Below are positions 12,060 to 20,125 of a stretch of 64,000 nt of DNA, piece after piece (position 1 is the stretch's first letter; every line of letters starts with the position of its first letter). Made by a program: the position numbers and the translations under genes. Location of the stretch: the NCBI RefSeq assembly GCF_017676385.1, contig NZ_JAFFZN010000007.1:169639-233638 (forward strand), written 5' to 3'. This stretch comes from Streptomyces spirodelae (GTDB lineage Bacteria > Actinomycetota > Actinomycetes > Streptomycetales > Streptomycetaceae). Under the pieces are notes generated by a model, which was not told where the DNA came from, searched no databases, and was given only the letters and a program-made list of their open reading frames with translations.

Positions 12060-12301
12060 GTTCGAAGCTGCAGAAGGCCAAGGGGTTCAAGAAGTCCAGG
12101 GCCGGGCTCTACTTCTCGATCGCCGGTTCGCTCATCAGCGTCCCCGGCACCGTCAAGCGTGCCAAGGAGGCCAGGAAGGAAGGGGACACGCTCCAGCTGA
12201 TCGATGTGGCGGTCTCCGCCGCCGGCATCCTCACAGGCGTGGTCCTGCTCGTGCGCGAGCTGCGGCGCCTGGACGGCGACGACATCCTCGCCGACGACTG
12301 A
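12056..12301 (+). CDS. Small membrane protein inside the gat operon
   Basis: An 81-aa protein starting with GTG 12056, overlapping the gatA stop as GTGA and preceded by GGAGG at 12041-12045. The N-terminus is very basic ([16 protein letters not shown]). Two short hydrophobic segments follow ([16 protein letters not shown] and [16 protein letters not shown]), then an acidic tail ending DDILADD. From memory, Streptomyces gat operons carry a small gene here, so it is probably a real conserved gene rather than chance. Its role is unknown; a basic, membrane-anchored protein could tether the amidotransferase, but nothing in the sequence proves this. gatB begins 31 bases later. Confidence 0.8.
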   Translation: MSSKLQKAKGFKKSRAGLYFSIAGSLISVPGTVKRAKEARKEGDTLQLIDVAVSAAGILTGVVLLVRELRRLDGDDILADD

Positions 12302-12332
12302 CCGGCCGCAGGGGTAGAAAGGTAAGTTTTCC

Positions 12333-13841
12333 GTGACCGTCACCGAACTGGTGTCGTACGACGAGGCGCTGGCCTCCTACGACCCCGTGATGGGCCTTGA
12401 GGTCCACGTCGAGCTCGGCACCAGGACCAAGATGTTCTGCGGCTGCTCGACCGAGCTGGGCGCCGAGCCCAACAGCCAGGTCTGCCCGACCTGCCTGGGC
12501 CTTCCCGGCGCGCTGCCCGTCGTCAACAAGGTGGGCGTGGAGTCCGCCATCCGTATCGGCCTCGCGCTGAACTGCCAGATCGCCGACTGGTGCCGCTTCG
12601 CCCGGAAGAACTACTTCTATCCGGACATGCCGAAGAACTTCCAGACCTCCCAGTACGACGAACCGATCGCCTTCGACGGCTATCTGGACGTCCAGCTGGA
12701 GGACGGCGAGGTCTTCCGCGTGGAGATCGAGCGCGCCCACATGGAGGAGGACACCGGCAAGTCCACCCACGTGGGCGGGGCGACCGGCCGTATCCACGGT
12801 GCCTCGCACTCGCTGCTGGACTACAACCGCGCCGGCATCCCGCTCATCGAGATCGTCACCAAGCCCATCGTGGGCGCCGGCGAGCGGGCCCCCGAGGTCG
12901 CCAAGGCGTACGTCGCCGAACTGCGCGAGCTCATCAAGGCGCTCGGCGTCTCCGAGGCCCGGATGGAGATGGGCCAGATGCGCTGCGACGTCAACCTCTC
13001 GCTGCGCCCCAAGGGCACCGAGAAGTTCGGCACCCGCAGCGAGACCAAGAACGTCAACTCGCTGCGTAGCGTCGAGCGTGCGGCGCGGTTCGAGATCCAG
13101 CGGCACGCCGCCGTGCTCTCGTCCGGCGGCACGATCATCCAGGAGACCCGGCACTTCCACGAGGACGACGGCTCCACCACCTCGGGCCGGGCCAAGGAGG
13201 AGGCGGAGGACTACCGCTACTTCCCCGAGCCCGACCTGGTGCCCGTCGCCCCCTCCCGCGAGTGGGTCGAGGAACTGCGCGGCACGCTCCCTGAGCTGCC
13301 CCGACTGCGGCGCAAGCGGCTCCAGGAGGAGTGGGGCATCTCCGACCACGAGATGCAGTCGGTGCTCAACGCGGGCGCCGTCGACCCGATCGTCGCCACC
13401 GTGGACGCGGGCGCCCCGGCCGACCAGGCCCGCAAGTGGTGGATGGGCGAACTGGCCCGGCGCGCCAACGAGGACGACCTCGAGCTGGCCGCGCTGCCCA
13501 TCACCCCCGAGCAGATCGCCCGGATCTGCGCGCTGGTCGCCGAGGGTTCGCTCAACGACAAGCTCGCCCGGCAGACCATCGAGGGCGTGCTGGCCGGAGA
13601 GGGCGGCCCGGACGAGGTCGTCGAGAAGCGCGGCCTGAAGATCGTCTCCGATGAGGGCGCCCTGGGCACCGCCGTGGACGAGGCCATCGCCGGCAACCCG
13701 GACATCGCCGAGAAGGTGCGCGGCGGCAAGGTCCAGGCGGCCGGAGCGCTGGTCGGCGCCGTCATGAAGGCCACCAGGGGCCAGGCGGACGCGGCCCGCG
13801 CCCGCCAGATGATCCTGGAGAAGCTGGGCGTGGAGGGCTGA
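12333..13841 (+). CDS. gatB: Aspartyl/glutamyl-tRNA amidotransferase subunit B
   Basis: The 502-aa GatB, which activates tRNA-bound Glu/Asp by phosphorylation and receives ammonia from GatA through a tunnel. Family landmarks: [20 protein letters not shown] near the start, Cys-containing [36 protein letters not shown], and the C-terminal YqeY-like tail domain ([20 protein letters not shown]) that binds the tRNA elbow. GTG 12333 follows an AGAAAGG site. It is the last gene of the gat operon and is followed by a strong hairpin. Confidence 0.97.
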   Translation: MTVTELVSYDEALASYDPVMGLEVHVELGTRTKMFCGCSTELGAEPNSQVCPTCLGLPGALPVVNKVGVESAIRIGLALNCQIADWCRFARKNYFYPDMPKNFQTSQYDEPIAFDGYLDVQLEDGEVFRVEIERAHMEEDTGKSTHVGGATGRIHGASHSLLDYNRAGIPLIEIVTKPIVGAGERAPEVAKAYVAELRELIKALGVSEARMEMGQMRCDVNLSLRPKGTEKFGTRSETKNVNSLRSVERAARFEIQRHAAVLSSGGTIIQETRHFHEDDGSTTSGRAKEEAEDYRYFPEPDLVPVAPSREWVEELRGTLPELPRLRRKRLQEEWGISDHEMQSVLNAGAVDPIVATVDAGAPADQARKWWMGELARRANEDDLELAALPITPEQIARICALVAEGSLNDKLARQTIEGVLAGEGGPDEVVEKRGLKIVSDEGALGTAVDEAIAGNPDIAEKVRGGKVQAAGALVGAVMKATRGQADAARARQMILEKLGVEG

Positions 13842-13875
13842 CGCCGCTCTTGTGACGCTGCCTTTGTGAGACGGC

Positions 13876-13920
13876 CGCCGAGGGGCGGGGCACCAGGGAC
13901 GGGTGTCCCGCCCCTCGGCG
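13876..13920 (+). terminator. GC-rich hairpin after gatB
   Basis: Perfect 14-bp inverted repeat: CGCCGAGGGGCGGG at 13876-13889 pairs with CCCGCCCCTCGGCG at 13907-13920 around a 17-base loop, 35 bases after the gatB stop. There is no T run, as is common for Streptomyces terminators. It also faces the end of the convergent MBL gene, so it may stop transcription from both sides. Confidence 0.8.
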
Positions 13921-14012
13921 TGCGGAACCACGGTGCTTTGTTCCCGTACGGAGGTGGCCTGTCCCTCCGCGCCGGTGGTCCGGTTTCGTCACCGGTCCGG
14001 CCGGTTACGAAA

Positions 14013-14978
14013 TCAACCGTTCGCGGCGAACGCCACCATCGCGGGCAGCACGGCGGCTATCGGCTCAGGATCCGCACCGTCCAGATGGCGGTACTCGGTC
14101 CCGATGGTCACCACCAGTCGCTCGGGCAGCCCCAGCTCGGGCCAGCGGCCCTCCCCGACCACCGCGTGGGCGGCCTCGACGGCGGACATCCCGCGCGCGT
14201 GCAGGGCGTGCGCCCGCTCTCGCACATGTCCGAGGTAGTCGATGTGCGAGCGCAGCCCCGCCCGGTCGAGCACCGGCCCATGCCCCGGAACGATGGTCTC
14301 GGCCCCGCTCTCCAGCACCGCCTCGCACGCCCCGATGACGTTCGCCAGCGGCCCAGCCCAGTGCACCGCGTGGTCGCCGGGCTCCTCGGGTGTCGAGGCG
14401 AAGACGACGTCCCCGGTGAACACGGTGCCGTGATTCGGCAGATGAACGACCAGATCCCCGGTGGTGTGCGCGGACGGCAGACTGGTCAGCACGACGGGGT
14501 GACCTCCGACGGTCAGTTCCAACTCCCCCTCGAACACGGTCGTCGGCGCGACGATCCGGGTCCGGGACCAGTCGAAGTGTCCGAAGTGCGTGGCGAGATA
14601 CCTGCCGACCGGCGACTCGGCACCCGCCCCCTCGATCATCTCCCGCAGCTGCTGCGGACTCGGCTCGATCTCGATGTGGTGCCGCGCCTCCCGGGTGGCG
14701 ATGACCTCGGCGCCGGGCACGACATCGGCACCCCACAGGTGATCACCATTGGCGTGCGTGACGACGATCCGCGCTATCCCACCGCCGCCCAGCACTTCCC
14801 GGGACGCCGCGAGGAAAGCCTCGGCCAGCGGCCGGTCGTACGGCGTATCGATCCACAGCCCCTCTCCGTCGTCCCCCACCAGCAACCCGCAGTTGGCCAG
14901 CCCCCAGCCCCGCCGCGGCGGCTTCCAGAGGTGGAGACCGTCACCGAGCGCGCGCAGGGAGGAAGGAGAGAGAGCCAT
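14013..14978 (-). CDS. MBL-fold metallo-hydrolase
   Basis: A 321-aa zinc-dependent hydrolase of the metallo-beta-lactamase fold. The metal motif reads THANGDHLWG, so the second His of the usual HxHxDH is replaced by Asn; a similar variant occurs in some other family members. Later ligands are present: SAHTTGDLVV, FTGDVVF and IVPGHGPVL. There is no signal peptide. ATG 14978 lacks a ribosome-binding site but has GATAAT on the minus strand at 14991-14986, 7 bases ahead, which suggests a leaderless transcript. Substrate is unknown; likely classes are lactones, thioesters or glyoxalase-II-type compounds. It is divergent from the DoxX gene. Confidence 0.85.
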   Translation of the reverse strand: MALSPSSLRALGDGLHLWKPPRRGWGLANCGLLVGDDGEGLWIDTPYDRPLAEAFLAASREVLGGGGIARIVVTHANGDHLWGADVVPGAEVIATREARHHIEIEPSPQQLREMIEGAGAESPVGRYLATHFGHFDWSRTRIVAPTTVFEGELELTVGGHPVVLTSLPSAHTTGDLVVHLPNHGTVFTGDVVFASTPEEPGDHAVHWAGPLANVIGACEAVLESGAETIVPGHGPVLDRAGLRSHIDYLGHVRERAHALHARGMSAVEAAHAVVGEGRWPELGLPERLVVTIGTEYRHLDGADPEPIAAVLPAMVAFAANG

Positions 14979-15071
14979 ACGTCCGATTATCCAGCCGCAC
15001 CGATGAGTTCCGGCACCGAGCCCGGTCTGTCCTTGCAAGAGCCGTACCGCACCCCCTTGAAGGAGACCGCG

Positions 15072-15506
15072 ATGTCCGAGACCTACGCAGCCGCGCCCGC
15101 CGCCACCGTTTCAGCGGGCGCCCGCAGCCGGCGCGGCGAGATCACGGTGAGGGTTCTCACCGTCCTGCTCGCCCTGTTCCTCGGCCTGGCCAGTGGCCTG
15201 CCCAAGTTGTTCCGGGCCGAAGCCGCCACCGAGGCGTTCGACAAGATCGGCTGGGGCGACTGGTTCATGTACGCCGTCGGCTCGCTGGAGGTCCTGGGCG
15301 CCGTCGCTCTGCTGATCCCGATCCTCTCCGGGGCCGCCGCGCTGGCCTTCATCGGACTGATGGCCGGCGCCACCGTATTCAACCTGACGGTGCTCGACGC
15401 GCCCGAGGCAGTGATCACCACCACCCTGCTGGCCGCCGTCCTCGCCTACATCGCCCGCTCCCGCCGCGCCCACACGGCCCACCTTCTCCGCCGCCTGCGC
15501 CGGTGA
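15072..15506 (+). CDS. DoxX family membrane protein
   Basis: A 144-aa protein with four membrane helices (about residues 28-45, 68-90, 93-110 and 115-130) in the DoxX/DoxD-like arrangement. The loop GLPKLFRAEAATEAFDKIGW after the first helix is typical. Family members are small integral membrane proteins, some tied to redox or thiosulfate metabolism, but most have no proven function. ATG 15072 has AAGGAGA 5 bases upstream. It is transcribed away from the MBL gene and ends 14 bases before the remnant DUF397 frame. Confidence 0.8.
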   Translation: MSETYAAAPAATVSAGARSRRGEITVRVLTVLLALFLGLASGLPKLFRAEAATEAFDKIGWGDWFMYAVGSLEVLGAVALLIPILSGAAALAFIGLMAGATVFNLTVLDAPEAVITTTLLAAVLAYIARSRRAHTAHLLRRLRR

Positions 15507-15519
15507 CTCCGTCGGGGCC

Positions 15520-15678
15520 TCACCCGATGTGTCCGACAAACCGTGCCCACGCCTCGTACCCGAACACGAGCGTGGGCCGGTCCACGTCCAGCCGCTGTTT
15601 TGTGTCCCGCACGGGGACGGTGCGGGGGAGGTTGGTCGCGACCTCGACGCAGTCGTCGCGGTCGAGCTCGGGCGATGG
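15520..15678 (-). pseudogene. 5'-truncated remnant of a DUF397 gene
   Basis: The minus strand reads in one frame SPELDRDDCVEVATNLPRTV then PVRDTKQRLDVDRPTLVFGY then EAWARFVGHIG and a TGA at 15522-15520. CVEVATNLP, VPVRDTK, P-TLVF and W-FV are the hallmarks of DUF397 proteins, which pair with XRE/Scr1-type regulators. The usual start and W-x-KSSYS segment are missing; upstream codons in this frame have no ATG or GTG and do not look like DUF397. The break lies at about 15675, exactly where the opposite-strand ATPase frame begins. It is best read as a deletion remnant. Confidence 0.75.
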
Positions 15679-16226
15679 TACGGGCCCTGCTGGGGGCCTG
15701 GGGCATTGCCCCGGACATGGCGGCGGACGCCGAACTCGTGCTGTCCGAACTGGTCACCAACGCGGTGGCGGCCCGAGCTCCGCGCGACCGCAAGGTCGGC
15801 ATCCGGGTCGAGCGGCAACCCGACGGCGGCCTCCACGTGGCGGTCAGCGACACCAACGCCGCCGAGCCGCAGCGGCGCGACCCCGCGCCGGGCGACGAGG
15901 GCGGGTACGGGCTGCTCCTCGTCGACGCACTCGCCCACCGCTGGGGAACCGAGCGCCGCGCGTGCGGCATCGGCAAGACGGTGTGGGCCCAACTGCCCGC
16001 GCCCCAGAGCGAGCCGGCATCCGAGGCGACGGCCGCCGCCCTCACCGTACGGCCCGGCCATCGCGTCCATGCGCACGGCGCCTGGCGCACAGTCCGCACC
16101 GTACGCAGCGAGCCGTACGCCACCGGCGGCCTCGCCCTCGTCATCGGCCTGGACGAGGGCCGGGCCCTGCGGGTCCCGGCGGCCACAACCCTTGCCGTAC
16201 GCAGCGGCGGCAGCACGCAGAGCTGA
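15675..16226 (+). CDS. Anti-sigma-type ATP-binding protein, N-terminally truncated
   Basis: A 183-aa HATPase domain of the RsbW/SpoIIAB type. The N box is ELVLSELVTNAV, the G1-like box is VSDTN and the G2 box GGYGLLLV; about 75 further residues follow the fold. These proteins usually begin with 30-40 residues (an F-A-xP-x2-V-type strand and helix) before VRALLGAWGI; here that part is absent. Bases upstream of ATG 15675 are instead the antisense of a DUF397 remnant, and the ATG has no clear ribosome-binding site. The family commonly sits divergent to an XRE regulator plus DUF397 gene, so a deletion has probably removed that regulator and both 5' ends. It may be non-functional. Confidence 0.7.
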   Translation: MVRALLGAWGIAPDMAADAELVLSELVTNAVAARAPRDRKVGIRVERQPDGGLHVAVSDTNAAEPQRRDPAPGDEGGYGLLLVDALAHRWGTERRACGIGKTVWAQLPAPQSEPASEATAAALTVRPGHRVHAHGAWRTVRTVRSEPYATGGLALVIGLDEGRALRVPAATTLAVRSGGSTQS

Positions 16227-16290
16227 CCGCCCGATACTGTGGCGCCGTACGACGGCAGCGGACGGCCTTGGCCGGTAGGAGGGCTGGGCG

Positions 16291-17478
16291 ATGATCACCC
16301 GCATCGAGATCGACGGCTTCAAGTCCTTCGAGGACTTCACTCTTGAGTTGCCTCCTTTCACCGTGCTCGTGGGGGCGAACGCCTCGGGCAAGTCCAACTT
16401 GCTGGAAGTCATTGATCTGCTGGGGCACCTCATCAGGGAACCCACGGGGCAGACACTGGTCGATCACGCCCGACGCGGAGGGCCGAAAGACCTGTTCCGG
16501 CGCGGCCCGGACGGCGAGCCGGTCGACATGATGCGCATCACGGCCGATGTCATGGTGGACGGCAGGCTTGGTCACTGCCGGCTCCGAGTGATGGCCATAA
16601 TGCGGTACACGGATCCGCCTGATCCGTTGCGGGTGAGTGTTCTGGTCGAATACGGGGAGTACCGTGATCCGGCGGATTTTGAGCCCTTTCCACGGCTTCC
16701 GGATGCGGAACTCCACGGCGACAACTGGCAGTTGCATGCGGTCGACTTGCCTGTGGGGGAGGCCGAATGTGGCTCGGAGCTGGCCGAAGCCACCAAGAAC
16801 TGGCGGATCATCGAACCGTCGCCCAAGGCGATGCGGGTCGTCTCCTCAACTTACGACACTGCCCCCCTCGCTGAGGACGGAAAGAACCTCGGAGCCGTCC
16901 TCGGGCGGATCTCCCGCTATCCGGAGCGCTGGTACGACTTCCTGGCCGACGCGGTTGCCCTGCTCCCGGACCTCGCCGACATCAGGGTGGAGGCCAACTC
17001 CGACTGGGGACAGTGGGATGTCTGGCTTCAGCACAAACACGAGCACCCGATGACGCCCAGCGCGGTGTCGGCGGGAACGCTGCGTGTACTGGCGCTGCTC
17101 GCCGCCGCGCATGACCCTGCCCACGAGGGCATCTTGATGTTCGAAGAACCCGAGAACGGGCTCCACCCCAGCAGGGTCCCCACGCTGCTGTCGCGGCTGC
17201 GTGGCAGGGTGAGCGACTTCAAGACGCTGACGGAAGGACACGGTAGGCAGACGCTCGTCACCACCCACTCGCCCGTGGCTCTCGCTGCGGCCTTGGAAGA
17301 GGCCCCCGATTCGGTGATCTTTCTGGACTCCGTAACCCGGTTCGGCGATGGGCAGTCGCCACGTCGAGTGACGCGCGCCCGGCGAGTCGCCCAGGAAGGG
17401 GAACGGGGCACCTTCGTGACGCCTGTGGAAGTACGGAAGTACCTCGATCCCGTTGGGCGCTTCAGCCGTGGCGCGTAG
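16291..17478 (+). CDS. SMC/RecF-type AAA ATPase, copy 1 of a tandem ATPase-TOPRIM cassette
   Basis: A 395-aa ABC-type ATPase of the AAA_15/AAA_21 (RecF/OLD-like) group. It opens MITRIEIDGFKSFEDFTLEL, has Walker A GANASGKS at 28-35, a signature-like SAGTLRVLALL, Walker B ILMFEE at 281-286 continuing PENGLHP, and the H-loop His326 in TTHSP. Relatives sense phage components in Abi, PARIS and Gabija-type defence and license a TOPRIM nuclease. ATG 16291 follows GGAGGG. A TACTGT -10-like box lies at 16235-16240. The next gene overlaps it by 11 bases. Base composition is visibly less GC-rich than the neighbours, with more T- and A-ending codons, hinting at transfer. Defence function is inference from architecture. 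Confidence 0.85.
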   Translation: MITRIEIDGFKSFEDFTLELPPFTVLVGANASGKSNLLEVIDLLGHLIREPTGQTLVDHARRGGPKDLFRRGPDGEPVDMMRITADVMVDGRLGHCRLRVMAIMRYTDPPDPLRVSVLVEYGEYRDPADFEPFPRLPDAELHGDNWQLHAVDLPVGEAECGSELAEATKNWRIIEPSPKAMRVVSSTYDTAPLAEDGKNLGAVLGRISRYPERWYDFLADAVALLPDLADIRVEANSDWGQWDVWLQHKHEHPMTPSAVSAGTLRVLALLAAAHDPAHEGILMFEEPENGLHPSRVPTLLSRLRGRVSDFKTLTEGHGRQTLVTTHSPVALAAALEEAPDSVIFLDSVTRFGDGQSPRRVTRARRVAQEGERGTFVTPVEVRKYLDPVGRFSRGA

Positions 17479-18055
17479 GTACTTCACCCTGGCCCTGCTC
17501 ACTGAAGGACGCAGCGACCAGTGGTTTCTCTGCCCTGTCATCGACCGGCAGGTTGCTGCACTGGCCTGCGAGGGAGCGGTCGGGTTCGACTACTCGGGAG
17601 TGGTCACCGGTGAATGCTTCACTGTGGCCCCTCGCGACTCGGTCGTGCGAGAGGTGAGGGAACTGCTTCGGTACTTCGACATCGTCCTGATCCACCACGA
17701 TCACAACGAACGAGGGAAAGCGGAAGCGGTGCGAGAAGCGCTCGCGGCGTACGCCGCCCGTATCGTTCCGCTCGTGCCGGTACGGGAAACCGAGGCGTGG
17801 ATGCTGACGGACCTGGAGGCACTGCGCGAAGCCACTCCCATGCAGGACACCGCCTGGCAAGTTCCGCACGATGTGGAAAGGGTCGCCGACCCGAAGGCCA
17901 TTCTGAACGACGCTCTCGGCCGTCGCCGCGACGCCGAAAGGGACTTCGACCGGTTGGGGCAGACTGTATGTCTGGAGAGCCTCGCCAAGGTCTCCGCGTA
18001 CCGCCCCTGGGTCTGCGACCTGCGTGCGGCGATGGAGCAGCAGCGTTTTCTGTGA
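17468..18055 (+). CDS. TOPRIM/DUF4276-like partner protein, copy 1
   Basis: A 195-aa protein encoded with the preceding ATPase. It carries LLTEGRSDQWFL, matching the EG-x2-D nucleotide-binding glutamate motif of TOPRIM-like folds. A hydrophobic strand ending in acidic residues follows (DIVLIHHDHNERG), then PVRETEAWMLTDLEAL, like the E-x-EAW-L-x-D block of DUF4276 proteins, and finally DPKAILNDAL. In related pairs the TOPRIM member is the nuclease effector held by the ATPase. GTG 17468 overlaps the ATPase end; an in-frame TTG at 17453 is a weaker option. The nuclease assignment is inferred, since only parts of the metal site can be recognised by eye. Confidence 0.7.
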   Translation: MARRYFTLALLTEGRSDQWFLCPVIDRQVAALACEGAVGFDYSGVVTGECFTVAPRDSVVREVRELLRYFDIVLIHHDHNERGKAEAVREALAAYAARIVPLVPVRETEAWMLTDLEALREATPMQDTAWQVPHDVERVADPKAILNDALGRRRDAERDFDRLGQTVCLESLAKVSAYRPWVCDLRAAMEQQRFL

Positions 18056-18131
18056 CGGCGGCTTGTGGGCCGCGCGACTAGTGTGGCCACTGCGGGACGC
18101 GGTCGCAGGTGGTATGGCGGAAGGCAGAGAG

Positions 18132-19442
18132 ATGATCACGCAGATCCGGGTGGACGGCTTCAAGTCGTTCGTCGACTTTCACCTCGACGTGCCGCCGTCG
18201 CTGATCATGCTGGGACCGAATGGCGCCGGAAAGTCGAACCTGTTCGACGCGCTGCGGCTGGTTGCCGGAACCGTGCTGGACGGATTCGAGGAGACCATTT
18301 CGGACGATCCGCGCCTCTCTCCGAAAGGGCTGTTCCATCGGGGAGGTGCCGAAGGCCGGGCGCAGAGTGACGCTTTCACCGTTGAGGTGGGGATGGTTGT
18401 GCCCAGCTCGGAGGGGCCCTTGCCGCTGCGGGCCCGGGTGACGGTGGCGAGCCAGGAGCAGGGGCGGGGCCTGCCCAGCAGGCCTGTTCTCGTCCAGGGC
18501 AAGAGCGCCGTCTGGATCAGCAGTCTTCAGTCGACCGACTGGGCGCGGAACGTTGGACTGGGCGCCGACGTGCTGTCCGCGATGCGTGAGGCAAGGGAGC
18601 GGTTCCTGGCACGGACCGGAACCGAGATCGCGCCCGTGGGGTACAGCTACTTTCCCCGCTCGGAGGGTGAGGGCATCGGCCAGGACGAGCTGTTCGATCC
18701 CTTCCCGCAGAACAGGGGATCGGCGGAGCTGCTCCACCTCCTGGCCGACGAATGCCGTGGCTGGGAGCCGCTACAGCTCCGCCCCGAGATCATGCGGCAA
18801 CTGTCGCCCGCAGGACCCGAGGCCCCGCTGGGGCCGCACGGGGATCATCTCGCACTGGCCCTCGCACGGATGGAGCGCGGTGATCCGGCCGTCTGGCGGC
18901 GGTTCGTCGCCGACTGCGCCGGGTTGATCGAAGGGCTCAGCGACGTGCGGCCGTATCTGATCGAACGGAGGGGCGAGTTCGACTTCGAGGTCGCGTTCGA
19001 GCACACCGGGTGGATGGTCCCCTCGCTGTTGTCCGACGGGACACTGCGGATGCTGGGGCTGCTTGCCGCCAGTGCCGATCCGTTGCGGCCCGGCACGCTG
19101 TGTGTCGAAGAGCTGGAGAACGGGATGCATCCCGCGCATGTGGCCGACCTGGTGCGTCGGCTGCGGCGGAGAGCTGGTGTCCCAGCGGGCCGGCGCGACG
19201 GGCCGTACCGGCAGTTGATCGCCACCACGCACTCGCCCGCTCTGCTGGCCGCACTCCGTACGGACTTCAGCGGCAGCCTCGTCTTCCTGGAGCAGGTCCA
19301 CCGGACGAATCCGCAGGACCGTACGGTCTCCCGTGTGACACGAGCGCTGCCGCTGCGGGCCGGGGACGATGTGCCTGAAGAGTCCATCTCGCCAGACCAG
19401 GTCGCGCGGATGCTGCGACGGCTGGGACAGGAGGCGGCGTGA
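18132..19442 (+). CDS. SMC/RecF-type AAA ATPase, copy 2 of the tandem cassette
   Basis: A 436-aa paralogue of the ATPase at 16291. It opens MITQIRVDGFKSFVDFHLDV, with Walker A GPNGAGKS, signature-like LSDGTLRMLGLLA, Walker B LCVEELENGMHP and H-loop ATTHSPALL. It is about 40 residues longer than copy 1, mainly in the middle (the SYFPRSEGEGIGQDELFDPF region). ATG 18132 follows GGAAGGCAGAGAG; TAGTGTGG at 18079-18086 lies 53 bases before the start, nearly the same place as TACTGTGG before copy 1. Its stop overlaps the partner gene start (GTGA). The two cassettes look like an old tandem duplication that has diverged, perhaps to sense different triggers. Confidence 0.85.
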   Translation: MITQIRVDGFKSFVDFHLDVPPSLIMLGPNGAGKSNLFDALRLVAGTVLDGFEETISDDPRLSPKGLFHRGGAEGRAQSDAFTVEVGMVVPSSEGPLPLRARVTVASQEQGRGLPSRPVLVQGKSAVWISSLQSTDWARNVGLGADVLSAMREARERFLARTGTEIAPVGYSYFPRSEGEGIGQDELFDPFPQNRGSAELLHLLADECRGWEPLQLRPEIMRQLSPAGPEAPLGPHGDHLALALARMERGDPAVWRRFVADCAGLIEGLSDVRPYLIERRGEFDFEVAFEHTGWMVPSLLSDGTLRMLGLLAASADPLRPGTLCVEELENGMHPAHVADLVRRLRRRAGVPAGRRDGPYRQLIATTHSPALLAALRTDFSGSLVFLEQVHRTNPQDRTVSRVTRALPLRAGDDVPEESISPDQVARMLRRLGQEAA

Positions 19443-20101
19443 AGGAGCTTCCGCTGCGACCTGGGCTGATGGTCGAGGGCAACAGTGACAGCCGGTATCT
19501 GGAAGCGCTGATCCGGAAACAGTTGGCCGCGCTCGTGGAGCACTCCGACCGGCACGTCGAGGTCTACTCCTGCGACACCTCTCCGGATGTGTGGACCAAC
19601 AAGTCAGCAGCCGACGTGCTCGCCGAAGCGAAATCACTCGCCCGCGACTGCGACTTACTCTTCGTCCACTGCGACTGGGACGCTGCCGACAAGGCACACG
19701 ACTACGTCGCACATCTGAGGCAATGGGCCGAGAGCGAGAAACGCGCAGGGGAGCCTGTCGCTCTCGTACCCGTTCTGATGACCGAGTCCTGGATGCTTGC
19801 CGACAAGGCCGCTCTCGCAGCCGTCGTCCCCGGACTGGACATCAGCCGTTACCCCTACGGCTCACCCGCCGATGTGGAGAAGCGGGTGACGCCCCCGGAG
19901 AAGGGCAAGGGGAAAGGGAAAGTGAAGCTGGGCCCCAAGCAGGTGTGGGACCAGCTTCTGGGCCGGAACGCACACAGTGTGCTGCAGGACGACGCGGACA
20001 TCCTTGTCCAGCACACCGACCTGAATGTGCTGGACAAGGTGCCGTCCTACCGGGCCTGGCGGGAGGCCACCGAAGAGGCGCTGAGGCCTCGGTATCTGTG
20101 A
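19439..20101 (+). CDS. TOPRIM/DUF4276-like partner protein, copy 2
   Basis: A 220-aa paralogue of the protein at 17468. Shared landmarks are LMVEGNSDSRYLEALI (EG-x2-D motif), LLFVHCDWDAADK (strand plus acidic residues, here with a clear D-x-D) and ALVPVLMTESWMLADKAAL. It has an extra lysine-rich segment (EKGKGKGKVKLGPKQ) near residue 160 that could contact nucleic acid. GTG 19439 overlaps the ATPase stop as GTGA, and AGGAGG sits 5 bases upstream, so production is tightly coupled to its ATPase. Presence of D-x-D here but a weaker HDH in copy 1 suggests the two effectors may differ in activity. Confidence 0.7.
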   Translation: MKELPLRPGLMVEGNSDSRYLEALIRKQLAALVEHSDRHVEVYSCDTSPDVWTNKSAADVLAEAKSLARDCDLLFVHCDWDAADKAHDYVAHLRQWAESEKRAGEPVALVPVLMTESWMLADKAALAAVVPGLDISRYPYGSPADVEKRVTPPEKGKGKGKVKLGPKQVWDQLLGRNAHSVLQDDADILVQHTDLNVLDKVPSYRAWREATEEALRPRYL

Positions 20102-20125
20102 CCTGAAACCGTCCGGGTCGGCGCC

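Noticed and set aside
15543..15674. Upstream in-frame extension of the ATP-binding protein
   Set aside because: The extension is only Arg/Pro/Gly sequence and is the antisense of recognisable DUF397 codons, so it is unlikely to be a real N-terminus.
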